NCBI RefSeq assembly: GCF_000620085.1
Contig: NZ_JHVJ01000019.1
Span: forward strand, 88,584 to 152,583
Reading direction: 5' to 3'
DNA from: Marinobacterium jannaschii DSM 6295
Lineage (GTDB): Bacteria; Pseudomonadota; Gammaproteobacteria; Pseudomonadales; Balneatricaceae
DNA length: 64,000 nucleotides
Shown: one piece after another, positions 10,248-19,885 of the stretch
How the letters are laid out: each line of letters begins with the position of its first letter
How positions within the stretch are numbered: the stretch's first letter is position 1
Made by a program: the position numbers and the translations under genes
Notes under the pieces: generated by a model
Database searches by the model: none
Told to the model about the DNA's origin: nothing
Seen by the model: only the letters and a program-made list of their open reading frames with translations

Positions 10248-11528
10248 ATGAAGTTGAAACACAGTAGTGATCAAGGTATTTATCACTCCACTACCTGGCG
10301 TTACCTGCTTGCAATCCTGATTATCGCTCTTCTGTCCACGTCCGCATATTACACACTGCAGTCTGCACTATCAGATTCAGAAGCCACGGCTTACATTGTT
10401 AACCTTTCAGGGAGGCAACGTATGCTGAGCCAGCATGTCGCATTGGATGCGCATCGCTTTCACCAGGCAAAGCTGGCCGAAAGCCCCCTCCCGCCTGAAG
10501 CTATATCGCTGATGAAACAAAATATCATCGATATGCGCACAGCCAACAGGCAGCTGTCTTCGGGAATACTCTCAGACAGCATGACTGTCGATTTATCAAT
10601 TCCAATGCGTGAGATGTATTTTGGTGAGATGAATCTTTATGGTCGTGTTAACCGTTACCTGGATATTGCCCAAAAGATTCAGAGCATCACCGATAACGAC
10701 GCCAGGCGTACTTACCTTAAACGGATCGATAGCGTTTCAGAACAACTGCTGCAGGACCTGAATACAGTCGTTAAGCAGTATCAGGTTGAGGGCGAACAAC
10801 GTCTAGAGAAAATCGAAGATCTGGAACTGATTGTTTGGATCGCCACCTTGGTCGCGCTGTTACTGGAAGTCCTGCTTATTTTCAGGCCGATGGTGGCAAT
10901 TGTCGTATCCGCCCAGAAGGCTCAGGCACGTACGCTGGAAAACCTGGAAGAGATGGTTGAGCTGCGTACGATCAAACTGGAAATCGCCAACAAAAAACTG
11001 AAAGAAATCGCCACGATCGACCCATTAACCAAGCTCAAGAACAGACTGACTCTTGAAACTGATGTAGAGGGTCTGATTGAAGCGAGCGAAAAAAACCATG
11101 TACCTTTTGCGCTAAGCATCATTGATGTTGACTGGTTCAAAGAGGTCAATGATACCTTTGGTCACCCGGCAGGCGATTATGTATTGAAAGAGCTGGCCAC
11201 TCTCATGACAGCGATCATACGCGAGTACGACCACCTTTACCGGGCCGGGGGTGAAGAGTTTGTACTGGTCTTAAACAGGGTAAAACATAGTGAGGCGCTA
11301 TTTATACTCGAGAAGCTGCGTAAAACCATCGCACAGCACAACTTTAATTTCGAAGGCAGCCCGATAAACATCACGGTCAGTGTCGGACTCTATCACAGTA
11401 GTCAGTCTGATTTAGGACGCGTGCAGGATATAGTGCGCGTTGCAGATCATGCCCTGTATATAGCAAAGAACAGTGGGCGAAACCGTATCCAGAGCGTTAA
11501 GCCGGACGAAGTCCGCCAGACCGCCTGA
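10248..11528 (+). CDS. Diguanylate cyclase with PilJ/NarX-like sensor
   Basis: A protein of about 426 residues. A membrane helix (about 14-36) leads into a periplasmic segment with IVNLSGRQRMLSQH, the hallmark of the PilJ/NarX-type N-terminal sensor. A second membrane helix (about 196-218), a coiled coil, and a C-terminal GGDEF domain follow. The active-site loop is AGGEEF (intact GGEEF), so c-di-GMP synthesis from two GTP is expected. I see no RxxD inhibitory site directly before it. The ATG at 10248 with AGGA 11 bases upstream was preferred over an in-frame TTG at 10230. Confidence 0.88.
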   Translation: MKLKHSSDQGIYHSTTWRYLLAILIIALLSTSAYYTLQSALSDSEATAYIVNLSGRQRMLSQHVALDAHRFHQAKLAESPLPPEAISLMKQNIIDMRTANRQLSSGILSDSMTVDLSIPMREMYFGEMNLYGRVNRYLDIAQKIQSITDNDARRTYLKRIDSVSEQLLQDLNTVVKQYQVEGEQRLEKIEDLELIVWIATLVALLLEVLLIFRPMVAIVVSAQKAQARTLENLEEMVELRTIKLEIANKKLKEIATIDPLTKLKNRLTLETDVEGLIEASEKNHVPFALSIIDVDWFKEVNDTFGHPAGDYVLKELATLMTAIIREYDHLYRAGGEEFVLVLNRVKHSEALFILEKLRKTIAQHNFNFEGSPINITVSVGLYHSSQSDLGRVQDIVRVADHALYIAKNSGRNRIQSVKPDEVRQTA

Positions 11529-11609
11529 TACCCACCTCTAATCACCGCTTTTACGTCCCGAAGCCCTACATGGCAACTGAGAGCTGGTAGCCTGGTTTAC
11601 CGTTAACCG

Positions 11610-12500
11610 TCAGTCTTCCTGCTCCAGTTGCTGGCACAGCTCAAGCCATCGGCTTATCCCGGCGCTGCGGTATTTATGCTTATTTACTATCAGATACAGC
11701 TGGCGACTGAAGTCCCGCCCGCCGGCCCGCAGGGGTACCAGCGCCTCACGCCGGAACTCATCGCGCAGAGCAATATGAGACAGACAGCCAATTCCCAGCC
11801 CGGCCGCCACCGCACGCTTGATCGCCTCAGACTGCTCCAGCTCCAGCACGATATTCAGATCCGGCAGCAAGCCATGCAGCGCCCGGTCAAATGCCTGCCG
11901 GGTGCCAGAACCCTGCTCCCGGACGATCCAACGGGCCGATTTCAGATCGCTGTCACTCAGCGGCCATCGCCCCGCCAGCGGATCACCCGGCGCAGCAAAC
12001 AGCATCAGTTCATCCTGCAGCCAGGGGATGATCTCAAGGTCCGGATGCTGCACCTCCCCTTCGATCAGCCCCACATCCAGCTCAAAGTTAGCCACCCGCG
12101 AGACAATTGCCGAAGTGTTAGCCACCTGAAGATCCAGCTTTGCCTGCGGGTACCGCTCCATATAGCGGGCCATCAGGTTAACTGCCAGATAGTTGCCGAT
12201 GGTCAGGGTCGCACCGATATGCAGCTCGCCCACGCCATCATGCCGCGTCATATCCTGCTGCAACTGCCGCGCCTGCTCGACCAGTGCCATTGCCTTGGGG
12301 CGCAGCAATCGTCCCAGTTCATTAATCTGCAAACGCTTACCGACCCGATCAAACAGCCGGATATCAAACTGTGCCTCAAGATCACGCAAGGCACCGCTGG
12401 CAGCCGACTGAGACATTGCCAGGCTTTCGGCCGCCCGGGTGATATTGCTGTGATGTGCAACCGCCAGAAAGACTTCCAACTGCCTCAGGGTATATTTCAT
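11610..12500 (-). CDS. finR: LysR regulator, FinR-like
   Basis: A 296-residue LysR-type regulator. The N-terminal helix-turn-helix is at about residues 3-60 (ITRAAESLAMSQSAASGALRDLE), and a two-lobe effector domain follows. It is divergent from fpr across a 144-base AT-rich intergenic region. In Pseudomonas the divergent LysR FinR activates fpr under superoxide or osmotic stress. The same arrangement and similar sequence features support the name, which rests on context rather than a search. Confidence 0.8.
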   Translation of the reverse strand: MKYTLRQLEVFLAVAHHSNITRAAESLAMSQSAASGALRDLEAQFDIRLFDRVGKRLQINELGRLLRPKAMALVEQARQLQQDMTRHDGVGELHIGATLTIGNYLAVNLMARYMERYPQAKLDLQVANTSAIVSRVANFELDVGLIEGEVQHPDLEIIPWLQDELMLFAAPGDPLAGRWPLSDSDLKSARWIVREQGSGTRQAFDRALHGLLPDLNIVLELEQSEAIKRAVAAGLGIGCLSHIALRDEFRREALVPLRAGGRDFSRQLYLIVNKHKYRSAGISRWLELCQQLEQED

Positions 12501-12644
12501 AATCGCTATTTCCGATTAAGCTTATCTGTATAAGTAGCTTTACCACTAAGCTAACCGGGACTAACCTCATTTCCAAGGAATAAATATTCAGTTTTTTATT
12601 ACCTTTTAGAATATAAGGTATATTTTTTAGTCAGAGAGATCACC

Positions 12645-13418
12645 ATGGCAAATATCGGCAGTGAAGAGGTACTCAGCGTCCACCACTGGAATGATACCCT
12701 GTTCAGCTTTACCACCAGCCGCGACCCGGGCTTTCGTTTTAAGAACGGACACTTCACCATGATCGGGCTGGAGCATGAGGGTAAAAAGCTGATGCGTGCC
12801 TACAGTATCGCCAGTGCCAACTATGAAGATCAGCTGGAGTTTTTCAGCATCAAGGTGCCGGATGGCCCGCTGACCTCAAAGCTGCAGCAGATCAAACCGG
12901 GCGACCAGATCCTGATCAGCCGCAAACCCACTGGCACCCTGATTAATGACCATCTGCTGCCGGGCAAGCGCCTCTACCTGATCAGCACCGGCACCGGACT
13001 GGCACCGTTTCTCAGTATCATCAAAGACCCCGAGATCTACGAACAGTACGATCAGGTGATCCTGACCCACGGCGTGCGTTATACGTCCGAGCTGGCCTAC
13101 GCCGAGATCATCCGTGAGCACCTGCCTAACAACGAGTACTTCGGCGACCTGGTCAGTGACAAGCTGGTCTATTATCCAACCGTCACCAGAGAGCCGTTCC
13201 ACACCCAGGGACGCATCACCGAACTGATGCAGAGCGGCAAACTCACCGACGACCTCGGCCTGCCCGCCCTGAACCCGGAAGAGGATCGTTTTATGATCTG
13301 CGGCAGCCCCAGCATGCTGAAAGATACCTGCCAGATCCTCGATGATATGGGCTTTATCGAAGCCCGGCAGGGTGACTTTGGTCACTATGTTATCGAGCGG
13401 GCTTTTGTAGAACGCTAA
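12645..13418 (+). CDS. fpr: Ferredoxin--NADP reductase
   Basis: A 257-residue FAD enzyme of the bacterial Fpr type: ERVLSVHHWNDTLFSF-like N-terminus, FAD-binding RAYSIAS (about 52-58), phosphate loop STGTGLAPF (about 120-128), and the usual C-terminal end GHYVIERAFVER. It moves electrons between NADPH and ferredoxin or flavodoxin, supplying Fe-S repair and redox defence. The start is chosen by GAGAGATCACC before the ATG. The divergent LysR gene is its likely activator. Confidence 0.95.
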   Translation: MANIGSEEVLSVHHWNDTLFSFTTSRDPGFRFKNGHFTMIGLEHEGKKLMRAYSIASANYEDQLEFFSIKVPDGPLTSKLQQIKPGDQILISRKPTGTLINDHLLPGKRLYLISTGTGLAPFLSIIKDPEIYEQYDQVILTHGVRYTSELAYAEIIREHLPNNEYFGDLVSDKLVYYPTVTREPFHTQGRITELMQSGKLTDDLGLPALNPEEDRFMICGSPSMLKDTCQILDDMGFIEARQGDFGHYVIERAFVER

Positions 13419-13779
13419 GCTTTAAGCCCTCACCCCGGAGCCTGTCCCCGCAGGCTCCAACCGCTCCTCACTCAAACTGTCTCCCCTTGGCTGCTCCCCT
13501 TTTCTGATACCGGACCGGGCATTGCCCGCAAGGATCGGCTGAACGGATACAGCCACAATTCCGGCTTTAGATTTACTCTGTTGTAAAAACACGGTCGATT
13601 TCCCCGTGCGTTCACTCAGCCAGTCTGGCAAGATTTGTACAGATTTTAACCCGGTTATCACAAAAACAGCTGTCATAAAAACAACTAATAACCGGGACGA
13701 ATATCGCCAACCTTGGCCTTTATAACGCGCCTTGCCATATGCAGCAGCGTACAGCCCAATCAGGGAGTGATTGCCAACC

Positions 13780-15897
13780 ATGAACAGCCGCCTATTTAGT
13801 CACCCTGTCTTTCGCAGCAGCCTGATCTGCGCCAGCATCAGCCTCAGTGGCTGCAGCCTCTTTTCTACGCCGGATGAGAAACCGATCAGCTTCCCCGGTG
13901 ACACAGAAGATAATGCCGTCAGGTTAACTGAGCAGAACGAGGGTAAGCTCCGCCCCACCTTTAGCCTGGGATTACCGGCAGAAGCCAGCCAAAAGCTTAA
14001 AGCCTCCTCCGCGGGCAATAAACTGTTCAGCCCGGATGAAATCTTCACGCCCTTTATCGAAACCGGCTACGACTTTGCCGCCGCGCCGGATAATCGCGTT
14101 GAGAAATCTACCGATAACACCGTAGCGACCAGAATCCAGTGGTTTACCATCGATGACCTGAATGCCAGCAAGGCGCTGTTCAGCGGCCACGCTGAACAGG
14201 GTGTTGAAAAGTCTGGAGACAGGATGACTGCCCTCAGCATTCATCCCTGGGATAAAGCCCATGCCTATCGTGAAACGATATCCCAACAACTCAGCCCGGA
14301 GGATGACTGGCCGGTACTGGTAGAACCTGATTTCATCTACACCGATCTGGCTAAGCTAAAGCGACAGCAAAGCGGATCGGAGGCGGCAGAGCAGGAAGAA
14401 CCGGCGGTGACAGGACATTCAGTCAAACAGCCCTCCAAGGTGTGGAGCAGCGGCCCGCCGTTGTGGCACAAAGGCGATAACTTCACCCAGCTCACCCGTG
14501 CCCGCAAGCAAGTAGCCCAGCAGTTAAAAGGCCAGACACCCAGCGTCACCATTGCCCATCTTGATACCGGATACAGCAGTAGCGATGCATACAGCCCCCG
14601 CAACCTGGATGAATACCATTCTATTGATTTCAGTAATGGCGGGCGCTGTGGCCAGTTCGGCACCTATATGAAGGCTCGACCCGACAAAGCCGGACATGGC
14701 CAGCGAATGCTGTCTGTATTAGCCGGAGACAACCTGAGCTACAGAGACCCCGAAACCGGCCAGATAGTGAAAGAACCCATCGGTGGCGACCCGCTTTCGA
14801 AGGTGGTGGCGTATCGCATCGCCAAGCGCTCTGTGATTCATCTGCTGCCAAAACGTATGACTGCCGCTATCGACTGCGCAGTTCAGCAGCAAGTCGATGT
14901 GGTCTCCATCAGCGCTGGCGGCCTGCCCTCCATCGCCCAGCGCAATGCCATTCACAAAGCCTATAACAGCGGTGTCGCTGTTTTTGCCGCCACCGGCGAT
15001 TTCTTCCAGATACCGATCACCGGCTGGAAGATCCTCGGCAACACCATCGTTTTCCCGGCGCGCTACTCACAGGTGATGGGCGTTGCCGGTATTACCCATG
15101 ACGGCAACAGCTATGGCCGCTCACCGGACTGGACACGCATGCTGGACTGGAATCTGTTGCAGATCCCGGAGCACGTGGCCAACTGGTCCATGCGCGGCAG
15201 CTATGGCCCAGCCTACGCCATGCAGAACCATGTCGTCAGCGGTTACGGCCCGAACGTGACGCATTCGCTTTCGACCCGTCCGGATCAACCCTATTTCCGT
15301 CAGAATGGCGCCGGAACGTCCAGTACCACGCCTCAGGCAGCGGCGGCGGCCTCACTGTGGTTAAACGCCATGCGGGACCAGTTCAGCGAGGAGGAGTGGC
15401 GATCCTGGAAAAAGACCGAGGCGGTCTATCAGGCGATGTTGCAAAGTGCCCGCAAGCACCGAAACGGCATGTCGGTAGAAGAGGTTGGCGAGGGACCGGT
15501 CAAGGCAAACGATATGCTTTCGATCAGTTATAAGCCGGGGCCGCAGCATCCCGGGTTGGAGGGAACCCTGATCCGCCGCCCCCGCTCCCGCATCGGCTTT
15601 CGCTGGCTCAGCGACACCCTGCTGAGCTCCGATCTGGTGACCGGTGGCGCCCGACAAACCTGGGTTTACGTGGATATGCTGGCGACCGAGGCGGAACAGA
15701 TCATCGCCACCAGCACCCGGCTAAGCGCTCTCTATGACCAGGTTAACAGCTGCTTCGCCACCGAAACCGACGCCAAGGAGTGCATTGCAGCCAGGGACCG
15801 GCTTATCGATGAACTGCGGGACAGGTACGGCAAGCAGTATTCCCGAACATTTCACGCGGTTATCGAAAACCTTATCTCAAAACGTGCAGACACCTGA
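13780..15897 (+). CDS. Subtilisin-like (S8) serine protease lipoprotein with Asp at the oxyanion position
   Basis: A 705-residue lipoprotein: signal peptide with lipobox SLSGC (Cys about 25), a long N-terminal region, then an S8 domain. The triad is visible as Asp262 (AHLDTGYS), His306 (GHGQRML) and Ser514 (GAGTSSTTPQAAAAAS). At the place of the usual oxyanion Asn (AAGN), the sequence reads FAATGDF, giving Asp407, as in proprotein convertase PC2. The ATG at 13780 was chosen over the TTG at 13771 because AGGGAG at 13762 is then 12 bases away. The protein is longer than classical subtilases. The substrate is unknown. It is separate from the two subtilases at 27-30 kb. Confidence 0.87.
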   Translation: MNSRLFSHPVFRSSLICASISLSGCSLFSTPDEKPISFPGDTEDNAVRLTEQNEGKLRPTFSLGLPAEASQKLKASSAGNKLFSPDEIFTPFIETGYDFAAAPDNRVEKSTDNTVATRIQWFTIDDLNASKALFSGHAEQGVEKSGDRMTALSIHPWDKAHAYRETISQQLSPEDDWPVLVEPDFIYTDLAKLKRQQSGSEAAEQEEPAVTGHSVKQPSKVWSSGPPLWHKGDNFTQLTRARKQVAQQLKGQTPSVTIAHLDTGYSSSDAYSPRNLDEYHSIDFSNGGRCGQFGTYMKARPDKAGHGQRMLSVLAGDNLSYRDPETGQIVKEPIGGDPLSKVVAYRIAKRSVIHLLPKRMTAAIDCAVQQQVDVVSISAGGLPSIAQRNAIHKAYNSGVAVFAATGDFFQIPITGWKILGNTIVFPARYSQVMGVAGITHDGNSYGRSPDWTRMLDWNLLQIPEHVANWSMRGSYGPAYAMQNHVVSGYGPNVTHSLSTRPDQPYFRQNGAGTSSTTPQAAAAASLWLNAMRDQFSEEEWRSWKKTEAVYQAMLQSARKHRNGMSVEEVGEGPVKANDMLSISYKPGPQHPGLEGTLIRRPRSRIGFRWLSDTLLSSDLVTGGARQTWVYVDMLATEAEQIIATSTRLSALYDQVNSCFATETDAKECIAARDRLIDELRDRYGKQYSRTFHAVIENLISKRADT

Positions 15898-16184
15898 TAT
15901 CCGGGTCGACGGACTTAAGTGCAGCCCAACCGGGCTGCCACAGCGGATTGGCTATTAAGCTGTCGGAGCGGTCTGCATCGTCCTCAGAATCCGGGGTAAA
16001 AAGATAACCGCAAGCCCCGACGACAGGCCGGGCCTGTAGCCGGGTAGGCATAGCAGCAGACCTGTCACTTCCGTACGGCTTTTCCCAGCCATTTGTTGCA
16101 CTAAAACCGACCTTTTCATAACAGTTTCTACTACAATCCCCGCAACTGAATCATGTTCTGAAAAGAGTGTTAGGAAAGAAATAT

Positions 16185-16811
16185 ATGCCATTCGATATCA
16201 CCGCTGTGGTGAACATTATGGGATTGTCTGCCGTCGCGGTATTCGCCATTTCGGGGGCACTGGATGCGGCACGCCAGAAAATGGATATCCTCGGTTTTAT
16301 GCTGATCGGCACCGCAACCGGGCTTGGCGGCGGCACCCTGCGCGATGTGTTGCTGGGAAATGTACCGGTATTCTGGATACGCGAACCGGTATGGATCGTT
16401 ATCTGCCTGAGCGCCTCGGCGATCACCTACTTTATAGCGCCAAAACTGGCATCACGGACGCGGGCACTGATCTGGATGGATGCCGTGGGCCTGGCCCTGT
16501 TTGCCGTGGTCGGTACCGAGATCGCACTGAAATTCGGTACAACGCCGCTGATTGCGATCTGCATGGGAGTCATGACCGCCACCTTCGGCGGTATTGCCCG
16601 TGACGTGCTCTGTGGCAGTAACCTGACATTGATGAATGAGGAGCTGTATATCACCACGGCACTGGCCGGATCTGTGGTCTACTTCGCCCTCAGCACCACC
16701 GGCCTGCCCTACAGCTATGACCTGATCGGCGGCTTTCTGGTGGCCTTTGTGTTAAGGGCGCTGGCGATCATCTTCAATATCAAGCTGCCGAACCCCTACA
16801 AGAAGGGCTGA
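16185..16811 (+). CDS. TRIC-type (YicG/UPF0126) membrane channel protein
   Basis: About 208 residues with seven hydrophobic helices in two related halves. Each half carries a glycine-rich motif (GLGGGTLRDVLLG at about 53-65 and TFGGIARDVLCG at about 134-145). Bacterial members of the UPF0126/YicG family are homologues of trimeric intracellular cation channels and conduct K+ in structural studies of relatives. The ATG at 16185 with AGGAAA upstream is preferred over the GTG at 16167. Confidence 0.9.
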   Translation: MPFDITAVVNIMGLSAVAVFAISGALDAARQKMDILGFMLIGTATGLGGGTLRDVLLGNVPVFWIREPVWIVICLSASAITYFIAPKLASRTRALIWMDAVGLALFAVVGTEIALKFGTTPLIAICMGVMTATFGGIARDVLCGSNLTLMNEELYITTALAGSVVYFALSTTGLPYSYDLIGGFLVAFVLRALAIIFNIKLPNPYKKG

Positions 16812-16826
16812 CCCCTGCAACCGATA

Positions 16827-16860
16827 AAGAAGAACCCGGCCAGATGGCCGGGTTCTTCTT
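16827..16860 (+). terminator. Terminator between converging genes
   Basis: A 15-bp perfect stem (AAGAAGAACCCGGCC) with loop AGAT, then TT on the plus strand. A T-rich stretch is also read on the minus strand, so it can serve both converging genes. Confidence 0.88.
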
Positions 16861-16903
16861 TTGCACTAGCTTCTGCTAACCGGTTACAGCGGATCGAGCA
16901 CGA

Positions 16904-18775
16904 TCAGAGCGTCTTCATATACTCCACCAGCGCCCATTTCTGGGCATCGCTGAGATCGGTGCCATAGCGATGTCCACGGTTGGAGTTACCCGGCTGGATA
17001 CGGCCCGTGTCATCGGTGACACGGAATTCAGACAATCCCTCTGCCGTCACAAAGCCCACATTCACCGGGTCCAGCTCACGACTGCCGACCCAGAACTCCG
17101 TAACGCGCTGTTCCGGTTTCTGCAGCAGCTGCCACAGGCTCGGCACAGAACCGTTGTGCAGGAAAGGTGCCGTGGCCCAGATGCCGTTAAGCGGACGCGC
17201 CTTGTAGACCAGTCCGGTCAGGTCGAGACCATTGATCTTGTTGCCCGCCGCACCACTGCTGGCAACCTCTCCGGCAATCAGTTGCTGCCGTGCCTCGATA
17301 TGATCCTTCAGGTGCTGTTCAAGGCTCTTATCCTCTGCCGGGTTTTTCAGGGTTTTGTTGCCCTTCTCACCCGCACGCATCGGCATCAGACCGGCTTTCA
17401 GCGCCTTACCCGGCTCTTTAAGCACCATGCCGATCACCCCGTTTACCGGAATGCTGATGGCATCGGTAGTCGACTCGAACTTGCTGCCAGCGATGATCTT
17501 GCTCTTCTCCCCTTCCAGCACCAGCGATTTAGCCTGATGGTAAACGGCATTCCAGGCCGTTGCCGGATCGGTACCGACCTCAGCCACCGGCGTCTTCACC
17601 GCAATATACTTCTCGCCCTCTTTGGCACGCGGGATCACCTGATGACAGGAGGCGCACTGCTGCTGGTAAAGTGCCGCACCTTCGGCTGCTTTAACCGCAT
17701 CTACCACCGGCAGGTACTGCTGCGGCCAGGCTGGCGAGCGCAGGGTTTTCACCCAGGACTCCAGATGGCCCAGGCCGATCATATCGACACTGGATGAATA
17801 GCGGGTCTGCTTGCCCCAAAGACGCTGCCAGAACGGCGCTTCCTCGATACTCAGGCCGCCAAAGACCCCCACCACCTCACCGATATTGCGCACCAGCGGG
17901 CCGACCACCGGTGTATTCGGGGCCGAAGCGTTCCACTGCACCACATCAGACTGGTGAGTCCCCCACAGGAACGGGTAGGACACCGGTGCATTCGGTGTAT
18001 TGCGATTGTTCAGGTCATGCAGGGCAAAGGCGCTGCCGGCGTTCTGGATATTGCCAAAGGCATCCAGGCGGGCGTAGCTGGTGAAATCAGAGTCATAGCC
18101 CGCAGGCAGGTCGTTGACCATGCGCCGCTCGGCGGATGCCAGGGCGATCTCGCCCAGGTTCTGGCGCAGGTCGCTGGCGCGCTCCGGATCGTACTCGTTA
18201 CCCAGCACATTGCGGGCAAATCGCTCGAACTTGGCGTCATCCATGTTGGTAGCATTCAGCGCATCAACCAGCTGGCTGAAGAACAGCACGAAGTTGCCCA
18301 GGGTCGGCGCACCTTCGATCAGCATCTTAGTGCCGTTGTAATCAATCTGATTAGTATGACAGGCTGCACAGGTCAGGCCCACCCAGGCCTCACCGGTCTT
18401 ATCATCCTCATCCAGCGCAAAACCGATCGGCAGGCCGGCAGGGTTTGATGCCGCCGACGCCACCGGCAGGTAACGCAGGGATTCCATATGATCAGTACTA
18501 CGGAACAACTCGGTGCTGTCCGCCTGTTCCAGCCAGGTAAACCAGTTGTAAGGGATAATCCGGGCGCCCTGACTGGTAAACCAGAAGTTCCAGCGGGTTT
18601 CATCGTTCCAGCCCTGATCCAGCCCGACCCGCTGCGGGATCGCTCCGGCAGGTTGGATTCGGGCTATATCGGTAATATGGCTGTGATTTTCATTGTCAGA
18701 ATTGAAAGCACTGCAACCGGCGAGGAGAGCCGAAGCAGCCGTGACCGCAGCAGCGAGGGGTATTATTTTTGTCAT
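16904..18775 (-). CDS. Di-heme cytochrome c lipoprotein, RoxA-like
   Basis: A 623-residue lipoprotein (lipobox ALLAGC) with two c-type heme sites, CAACH at about residue 136 and CASCH at about residue 367. The C-terminal motif KARPLNGIWATAPFLHNGS is typical of the RoxA/di-heme peroxidase-like family. Members include rubber oxygenase RoxA and MauG-like peroxidases. Whether this one is an oxygenase, peroxidase or electron carrier cannot be told. It should face the periplasm or cell surface. It is monocistronic and converges with the TRIC-type gene. Confidence 0.85.
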   Translation of the reverse strand: MTKIIPLAAAVTAASALLAGCSAFNSDNENHSHITDIARIQPAGAIPQRVGLDQGWNDETRWNFWFTSQGARIIPYNWFTWLEQADSTELFRSTDHMESLRYLPVASAASNPAGLPIGFALDEDDKTGEAWVGLTCAACHTNQIDYNGTKMLIEGAPTLGNFVLFFSQLVDALNATNMDDAKFERFARNVLGNEYDPERASDLRQNLGEIALASAERRMVNDLPAGYDSDFTSYARLDAFGNIQNAGSAFALHDLNNRNTPNAPVSYPFLWGTHQSDVVQWNASAPNTPVVGPLVRNIGEVVGVFGGLSIEEAPFWQRLWGKQTRYSSSVDMIGLGHLESWVKTLRSPAWPQQYLPVVDAVKAAEGAALYQQQCASCHQVIPRAKEGEKYIAVKTPVAEVGTDPATAWNAVYHQAKSLVLEGEKSKIIAGSKFESTTDAISIPVNGVIGMVLKEPGKALKAGLMPMRAGEKGNKTLKNPAEDKSLEQHLKDHIEARQQLIAGEVASSGAAGNKINGLDLTGLVYKARPLNGIWATAPFLHNGSVPSLWQLLQKPEQRVTEFWVGSRELDPVNVGFVTAEGLSEFRVTDDTGRIQPGNSNRGHRYGTDLSDAQKWALVEYMKTL

Positions 18776-18935
18776 TTTGCTGTCCGTGCAAAGTCTGTAG
18801 ATTGGAATAACAACCCCATTATTTTAAACCAATGTTTCAAATCTGGTTCTTTTTTCTTATCGACAGACAGCATTTTTTCTAACGCAGGCGCCCCTTTACT
18901 GCTGGCCGGCCTTTAAAGCGTTAGTAAACCCAGCT

Positions 18936-19160
18936 TCAGCCCAGCGTCTTTTCAATCCGCTGGGTCAGTTTCATTACCCCCGGCCCCATCGAGAACGCGA
19001 TGACAAATGCCGCCGGCCAGGCCAGCAGGAACGCCTTGCCCCACCGGGCCAGGAAGTCAGCGCTCATCCCCAGGTTCAGAAAGGTGATCCAGCAGGTCAT
19101 CAGCACGCAAAGCACCAGAGACATCAGTGCGGACTGGATTAAACGTTGGCGTATTGGCAT
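18936..19160 (-). CDS. DUF2798 small membrane protein
   Basis: A 74-residue protein with two membrane helices (SALMSLVLCVLMTCWITFL and FLLAWPAAFVIAFSMGPGV), matching the usual DUF2798 length and layout. The ATG at 19160 follows GGAG at a 6-base spacing; longer in-frame upstream sequence is ignored. The function is unknown. Confidence 0.75.
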   Translation of the reverse strand: MPIRQRLIQSALMSLVLCVLMTCWITFLNLGMSADFLARWGKAFLLAWPAAFVIAFSMGPGVMKLTQRIEKTLG

Positions 19161-19317
19161 AACGGACTCCGGAGTGAATTTGCTGATATCGGCCAGCTTA
19201 ACCGGCCCTACGGTCGGCTGACAGGGCAAAAAACGCAATCTATTGTTGCCGCAAAGCCACGCCTGCCGGCATCCGCCTTCAACGCCCCGCGACCACCCGG
19301 TCCCGCGACGGGCAATG

Positions 19318-19596
19318 TTAATCCGCCGTCACCGCCTTATCAGAGGCATCCGCCGGCGGCAGGTCTTTCACCGATTTCAGTCTGTTCACCAGTTCAGCGC
19401 GTACAGCGTCATCCAGCAGCGCCTCGGCGATCTTCTCAGCCTCAGTCTCCTTCACACCCTGCGCTTCGATCAGCTCGGCGACGTAATAAAGCACGTCGGT
19501 GCGGTTATCCATCTCTTTGGCTAGCTTGAGATCCATATACTCTCCGATAACCAGGCCTTTTCTGTTGATGACCTGATGCACTGTCCTGATGGCCAT
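19318..19596 (-). CDS. yebG: YebG-family SOS protein
   Basis: A 92-residue protein of the YebG family: MAIRTVHQVINRKG, then EYMDLKLAKEMDNRTD, then an acidic C-terminal region. E. coli yebG is a LexA-regulated DNA-damage gene of unclear biochemical role. Here the SOS link is visible directly, since a perfect LexA box overlaps the promoter at 19618-19633. The start is the ATG at 19596 with GGGGA before it. Confidence 0.9.
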   Translation of the reverse strand: MAIRTVHQVINRKGLVIGEYMDLKLAKEMDNRTDVLYYVAELIEAQGVKETEAEKIAEALLDDAVRAELVNRLKSVKDLPPADASDKAVTAD

Positions 19597-19617
19597 AGTA
19601 TCCCCATTGCCCATATA

Positions 19618-19633
19618 CTGTATTTTCATACAG
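19618..19633 (-). promoter_or_regulatory. LexA (SOS) box of yebG
   Basis: CTGTATTTTCATACAG matches the LexA consensus CTGT-N8-ACAG. It is embedded in a longer palindrome (19611-19640, CCATATA on both ends). It lies 22 bases upstream of the yebG start. Confidence 0.93.
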
Positions 19634-19885
19634 TATATGGGCGTAAACAGCACCCGTGCAAGTGCCGCAAGCATTTCAGGTACGGCGGCCAGACAAAGAG
19701 CATAGGCTGGCAGCGCTTCAGTGAGGCCCTCACGTGCTCATACCCGGCGCAGAGCGCATCATGATCAGCACATCTGGCTTCGGCGTGTCCGGTGAGCAGC
19801 CTGACACCAAGAGCATCGAATTTTGCGGGATCTTGACTCATAGCGCCGCAGCCTACCTCATAGCGCCGGAGCATAGCGAAGCGGC

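Noticed and set aside
13437..13458. GGAGCCTG/CAGGCTCC hairpin after fpr as a terminator
   Set aside because: Good stem, but no T-run follows on either strand.
13422..13779. A 119-codon minus-strand open frame between fpr and the subtilase lipoprotein gene
   Set aside because: Low-complexity tail, no family pattern, and it covers the promoter region of the next gene; probably chance.
15921..15938. GCAGCCC/GGGCTGC hairpin after the subtilase lipoprotein gene
   Set aside because: Stem of 7 bp with no T-run; too weak to call.
19634..19874. An 82-codon minus-strand frame upstream of yebG
   Set aside because: Cys/His-rich but patternless, overlaps the SOS box side of yebG, and has no ribosome site; I treat the stretch as non-coding.
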